The position numbers and the translations under genes are program-made. From Lachnospiraceae bacterium (GTDB lineage Bacteria > Bacillota > Clostridia > Lachnospirales > Lachnospiraceae): a DNA stretch of 7,735 nucleotides. The DNA is taken from the NCBI GenBank assembly GCA_003520105.1, contig DOVL01000311.1, positions 1-7,735 on the forward strand. Direction: 5' to 3'. Every line of letters begins with the position of its first letter. Position 1 is the first letter of the stretch. Of the stretch, positions 5,594-7,735 are shown one piece after another. The notes under the pieces are model-generated. The model did no database searches. It saw only the letters and a program-made list of their open reading frames with translations, and was not told the DNA's origin.

Positions 5594-6607
5594 CTATACA
5601 GCCGGTCTGGCAACAAACAGTTCCGCAGCAAGCCCGCTCTCCCGCAGCTTTTCGAGCGCTGCCCAGGCTCTGTCTGAAACAATTTTCTCTGCTGAATCTA
5701 CTGCTGTGTCAGTTTCTGTATTTCTGCCGTTTTCTGTCTCTGCAAATATGCCAAAAACAGTAGGGCCGCTGCCGCTCATAAGTGCAGCCTCCGCGCCGTT
5801 CTCAACCATAATTTTCTTTATTTCATCTATCTGCGGATGTGCAGGGATAGATGCCTGTTCAAGTACATTTCCGAGTCTCTGCGTAATACCGCTGAGGTCA
5901 CCGCTTCGCACTGCCTCAACCATTCCATCGATGTCCGGGTGTTTCACTTCGTCTTCCAAAATACTGTCAAACGCGCCATATGCTTCCTTCGTGGATATTC
6001 CAAACTCCGGCTTGGCAATAAGAAATGTAACCTTCGGAATATCCGGAAGTCTCGTCAGTATCTCACCAATTCCTTCCGAAAGAGCAGTTCCACCCATGAT
6101 ACAGTAAGGAACATCCGCACCGAGAGTCACTCCGATCTCACGCAGTTCTTCCTCGCCGAGCCCAAGTTCAAAGAGCTCATTTATTCCCTTTAATGTGGCA
6201 GCGCAGTCACTGCTTCCGCCGGCCATTCCGGCAGCTATCGGAATCTCCTTCGTGAGAGAAATCCTCACACCGTCTGTAATGCTGAAGCGATCCATCAGCA
6301 GCCGAGCCGCTTTGTAGATCAGGTTATCCTCACCAAGTGAGAGGGATGGATCGTTGGTGGCGGTGATGATTATCGATGGTTTGTTTGTGATATTTCCACT
6401 GCCCACTGCCGTGCTGCTTCCAACTTTTACTGATTCGTCACTTCTGACATCTTCGATCACATCCTCGTTTGTCACACGCTCAAATGTCAGCGTATCAAAA
6501 ATATCCACCGACTGCATGACCATACGAACCAGATGGTAGCCATCCTCACGCCTGCCTGTTATATCAAGTCCAAGATTAACTTTTCCGTATGCTTTTTTTT
6601 CAATCAT
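5594..6607 (-). CDS. ispE: 4-diphosphocytidyl-2-C-methyl-D-erythritol kinase
   Basis: A GHMP kinase of the non-mevalonate (DXP) isoprenoid pathway, adding the 2-phosphate to CDP-methylerythritol. From the ATG at 6607 it has 337 residues, against about 280-300 usual. Visible features are the N-terminal KAYGKVNLGLDI (5-16, catalytic-type Lys9), DGYH (22-25), the glycine-rich ATP loop PIAAGMAGGSSDCAATL (123-139), the catalytic Asp in GADVPYCIMGG (163-173) and the C-terminal GHMP motif MSGSGPTVFGIF (277-288). The extra length is in two loops, about 47-78 and 291-310, both rich in Ser, Thr, Glu, Asp and Asn. ATG 6607 is chosen because MIEKKAYGKVNLGL is the usual N-terminus; upstream starts at 6631 (ATG) and 6637 (TTG) add unfamiliar residues. 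The upstream ribosome site is weak (AGGGA, about 10 bases away). The start overlaps the mazF stop by 8 bases (ATGATTGA), so translation is probably coupled to mazF. Confidence 0.95.
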   Translation of the reverse strand: MIEKKAYGKVNLGLDITGRREDGYHLVRMVMQSVDIFDTLTFERVTNEDVIEDVRSDESVKVGSSTAVGSGNITNKPSIIITATNDPSLSLGEDNLIYKAARLLMDRFSITDGVRISLTKEIPIAAGMAGGSSDCAATLKGINELFELGLGEEELREIGVTLGADVPYCIMGGTALSEGIGEILTRLPDIPKVTFLIAKPEFGISTKEAYGAFDSILEDEVKHPDIDGMVEAVRSGDLSGITQRLGNVLEQASIPAHPQIDEIKKIMVENGAEAALMSGSGPTVFGIFAETENGRNTETDTAVDSAEKIVSDRAWAALEKLRESGLAAELFVARPAV

Positions 6608-6908
6608 ATTCAAATATTCCCTGTATGGCATCCGCAATATCCATTATAAAATCATATGACACCCTATCTTTTTTTGAACATGCCCTGACGGATGGATCAA
6701 TTATTTTAACCTGTTCACATATAACTGTTCCTATAGTACCTCCCTGCCCTTTTACAGCTATATGCAACGGGCCCGGATCACAATCATTTACTATGGGACA
6801 AACATGAAAGCACCCTGTAAACTTTATAAACTCATTCTTACTGACTATTATAAAATATGATTTCAGTCCTTTAATCTTTATTATATCACCTTGATATAAT
6901 TCTTTCAA
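6600..6908 (-). CDS. mazF: MazF/PemK-like toxin (putative mRNA interferase), divergent
   Basis: From a TTG start at 6908 it has 102 residues. It matches the MazF/PemK fold in order: YQGDIIKI (5-12), FIIVSKNEF (19-27), the core strand FHVCPIV (34-40), PLHI (47-50) and GTVICEQVKIIDP (60-72), then a C-terminal helix DFIMDIADAIQGIF (86-99). Family members cut mRNA and are neutralised by the cognate antitoxin. The TTG is chosen because it overlaps the mazE stop (TTGA) and GGGAGGGAG lies just upstream. An ATG at 6938 inside mazE would add ten residues and has no binding site. Oddities: the strand 1-strand 2 loop is several residues shorter than usual. The usual Arg-Arg-Pro is replaced by LKSY (15-18), and the usual Pro-Ile-Thr reads PIV (38-40). 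Activity could therefore be altered or weak. Family call is good; catalytic competence is uncertain. Confidence 0.87.
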   Translation of the reverse strand: MKELYQGDIIKIKGLKSYFIIVSKNEFIKFTGCFHVCPIVNDCDPGPLHIAVKGQGGTIGTVICEQVKIIDPSVRACSKKDRVSYDFIMDIADAIQGIFEYD

Positions 6909-7147
6909 AGCATCTCCCTCCCAACCGGGTCGCCCCATTCATAGTTGTAAACAGATATTTTTCCATCATATTCTGCCAGTCGTTCTGAAAAACTTTTATG
7001 TTTAAAGGTCTTTTTAAGAACAATCATATCATCCATAATCTTAACCTCAAGGACATCATCAACATTTATATTCAACTGTTTAGTTATTTGTTTTGGCAAT
7101 CTTATGCCCTGACTGTTGCCCCAATTTTTAACAACAAGTTGTTCCAT
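6905..7147 (-). CDS. mazE: MazE-like antitoxin (AbrB/SpoVT-type DNA-binding)
   Basis: An 80-residue protein from the ATG at 7147, preceded by AAAGGAGGTG (7155-7164). Residues 5-47 carry the MazE/AbrB swapped-hairpin signature: VKNWGNSQGIRLPKQI (6-21), then LNINVDDVLEVKIMDDMIVLKK (25-46). The C-terminal tail YNYEWGDPVGREML (67-80) is the acidic and aromatic toxin-wrapping peptide typical of antitoxins in this family. It should bind MazF and, alone or with it, repress its own promoter; the palindrome overlapping that promoter fits. A longer frame from an ATG at 7198 is rejected because it would start at the edge of the -10 region and run through the operator and ribosome site. The last base of its coding overlaps mazF, giving a co-translated antitoxin-toxin pair. 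Confidence 0.94.
   Translation of the reverse strand: MEQLVVKNWGNSQGIRLPKQITKQLNINVDDVLEVKIMDDMIVLKKTFKHKSFSERLAEYDGKISVYNYEWGDPVGREML
6914..6922 (-). promoter_or_regulatory. Ribosome binding site that sets the TTG start of mazF
   Basis: GGGAGGGAG (6914-6922) is embedded in the last codons of mazE (Gly-Arg-Glu). From its GGAGG core there are 8 bases to the TTG at 6908. The intervening ATG (6911-6913) is in the mazE frame and leads straight to the TGA stop, so it is not a usable mazF start. Confidence 0.75.
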
Positions 7148-7164
7148 GTCCGAACACCTCCTTT

Positions 7165-7182
7165 TGTATATATGTATATACA
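7165..7182. promoter_or_regulatory. Palindromic putative operator of mazEF
   Basis: Perfect inverted repeat with 8-bp arms: tgtatata (7165-7172) and tatataca (7175-7182) around a 2-base centre. It touches the last base of the -10 box, covers the expected transcription start and ends just before the mazE ribosome binding site. Binding here by MazE would block transcription. Arms are AT-rich, so part of the symmetry could be chance, but length and position argue for function. Confidence 0.65.
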
Positions 7183-7210
7183 TTATACAATTAAACATTT
7201 AAGGAATCAA
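7182..7210 (-). promoter_or_regulatory. Putative sigma-A-type promoter of mazEF(-ispE)
   Basis: On the minus strand, TTGATT (7205-7210) is followed by exactly 17 bases and then a perfect TATAAT (7182-7187). Transcription should start near 7175, inside the palindrome, giving a short leader before the mazE ATG at 7147. The -35 box begins only 4 bases after the decarboxylase stop codon, and there is no room for a terminator, so read-through from that gene is also likely. Confidence 0.75.
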
Positions 7211-7214
7211 CCTA

Positions 7215-7735
7215 TTATTCCCTGACGATTATACCATGTACAACATGCCCACAATTAATACTATGAACAACCTCATGAATATGCTTTTCTTCGATCATTT
7301 CAAATGGTGCAATAATAGGAATACCCGGGGGATACACATATATATACCCTGTAATCCTTTTACCTACAGATTCTGCCAAAGGATAAACTCCATCTGAAGA
7401 TTCAAGATATATTTTTTTTATTATTGAATTGATTCCACTATGGTGATCTTTGCTTTTTCGTAAAATATCAACAATCGCCTTGTCTAGCATTATTAATGCA
7501 TCCAACAGTTTCGTCAGATCAGCATTATTATCCATGACAGTCGAAATAGCGGTAATATAATCCGTTCCGGCCATTTCAAAGATAAGCCCGTACCTCTCCT
7601 CCAGAATCTGTGCCGCTTTCCTGCCCGTAATTCCATCAACCATAAAAACCAGACGGGTAAGATCCTGGGAAATATGATCAATAGTTCTATCTGCTTCAGA
7701 TCTGAATTCAAATAGTCTCAGGTTCTTCAGCCCGA
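7215..7735 (-). CDS. Orn/Lys/Arg decarboxylase family protein, C-terminal part (5' end outside window)
   Basis: The frame is open from the right edge to TAA at 7215, giving 172 complete codons; an ATG at 7643 is internal. These are PLP-dependent decarboxylases that make polyamine precursors from arginine, lysine or ornithine. The visible part is the C-terminal domain: GRKAAQILEERYGLIFEMA (about residues 37-55 of the visible fragment) and the characteristic YIYVYPPGIPIIAP (126-139) followed by a short closing helix. The usual Pro-Gly-Glu after that motif reads Pro-Phe-Glu. The PLP lysine and substrate-binding regions lie outside the window, so substrate cannot be judged. In Bacillus the homologue yaaO sits directly before tmk; here mazEF, ispE and gntR intervene. 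The DNA is more AT-rich than ispE and the genes beyond it. Confidence 0.88.
   Translation of the reverse strand, partial: GLKNLRLFEFRSEADRTIDHISQDLTRLVFMVDGITGRKAAQILEERYGLIFEMAGTDYITAISTVMDNNADLTKLLDALIMLDKAIVDILRKSKDHHSGINSIIKKIYLESSDGVYPLAESVGKRITGYIYVYPPGIPIIAPFEMIEEKHIHEVVHSINCGHVVHGIIVRE

Noticed and set aside
6938..7198. Longer mazF (from 6938) and longer mazE (from 7198)
   Set aside because: The mazF extension has no ribosome site and adds residues outside the family; the mazE extension would begin next to the -10 box and read through the operator and ribosome site.
7514..7711. Minus-strand frame of 65 codons near the right edge
   Set aside because: It overlaps the decarboxylase in another frame; the decarboxylase frame continues open to the window edge and contains the family motifs.

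Overview
The window looks like chromosome from a Gram-positive anaerobe of the Bacillota, most likely a Lachnospiraceae-type clostridium. This is inferred from strong GGAGG-type ribosome binding sites, the DXP-pathway gene ispE, and a gene order resembling the yaaO-tmk-holB-yaaT-yabB neighbourhood of Bacillus subtilis. All ten genes I support lie on the minus strand, so transcription runs from right to left. Coding density is high. The longest gene-free stretch is about 217 bases (1945-2161), and it is filled by a tandem repeat.

In transcription order (right to left): the C-terminal part of an Orn/Lys/Arg decarboxylase enters from the right edge (7215-7735). Four bases after its stop codon lies a well-formed promoter with a palindromic operator, driving a MazE/MazF-type toxin-antitoxin pair (mazE 6905-7147, mazF 6600-6908). 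mazF starts at a TTG that overlaps the mazE stop codon. It overlaps by 8 bases the essential isoprenoid gene ispE (5594-6607). A GntR/FCD-family regulator follows (4840-5511), then the conserved replication and housekeeping string tmk (4096-4716), holB (3078-4067) and ricT (2162-3076). A tandem array of about 36-bp units (about 1961-2174) separates ricT from the tRNA methyltransferase gene trmN6/yabB (1054-1944). A gene of unknown function with a Gly/Ser/Tyr-rich tail (1-994) runs off the left edge.

Functionally, tmk supplies dTDP for DNA synthesis, holB encodes the clamp-loader delta-prime subunit, ricT encodes a cysteine-rich PSP1 protein of the RNase Y/phosphorelay-modulating family, trmN6 modifies tRNA, and ispE makes an isoprenoid precursor. 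The decarboxylase and toxin-antitoxin end is visibly more AT-rich than the ispE-to-trmN6 body. Compared with the Bacillus order, mazEF, ispE and gntR sit between the decarboxylase and tmk.

The most noteworthy points are: (1) the 36-bp array between ricT and trmN6, whose units close all three sense-strand frames even in a diverged copy; (2) a toxin-antitoxin pair physically overlapped with ispE, with a divergent MazF lacking the usual RRP and PIT residues; (3) low-complexity expansions inside conserved enzymes (a Val-Asn-Asp-type repeat in TrmN6, extra loops in IspE); (4) the Gly/Ser/Tyr-rich tail of the left-edge protein. I do not see an obviously new multi-gene system.
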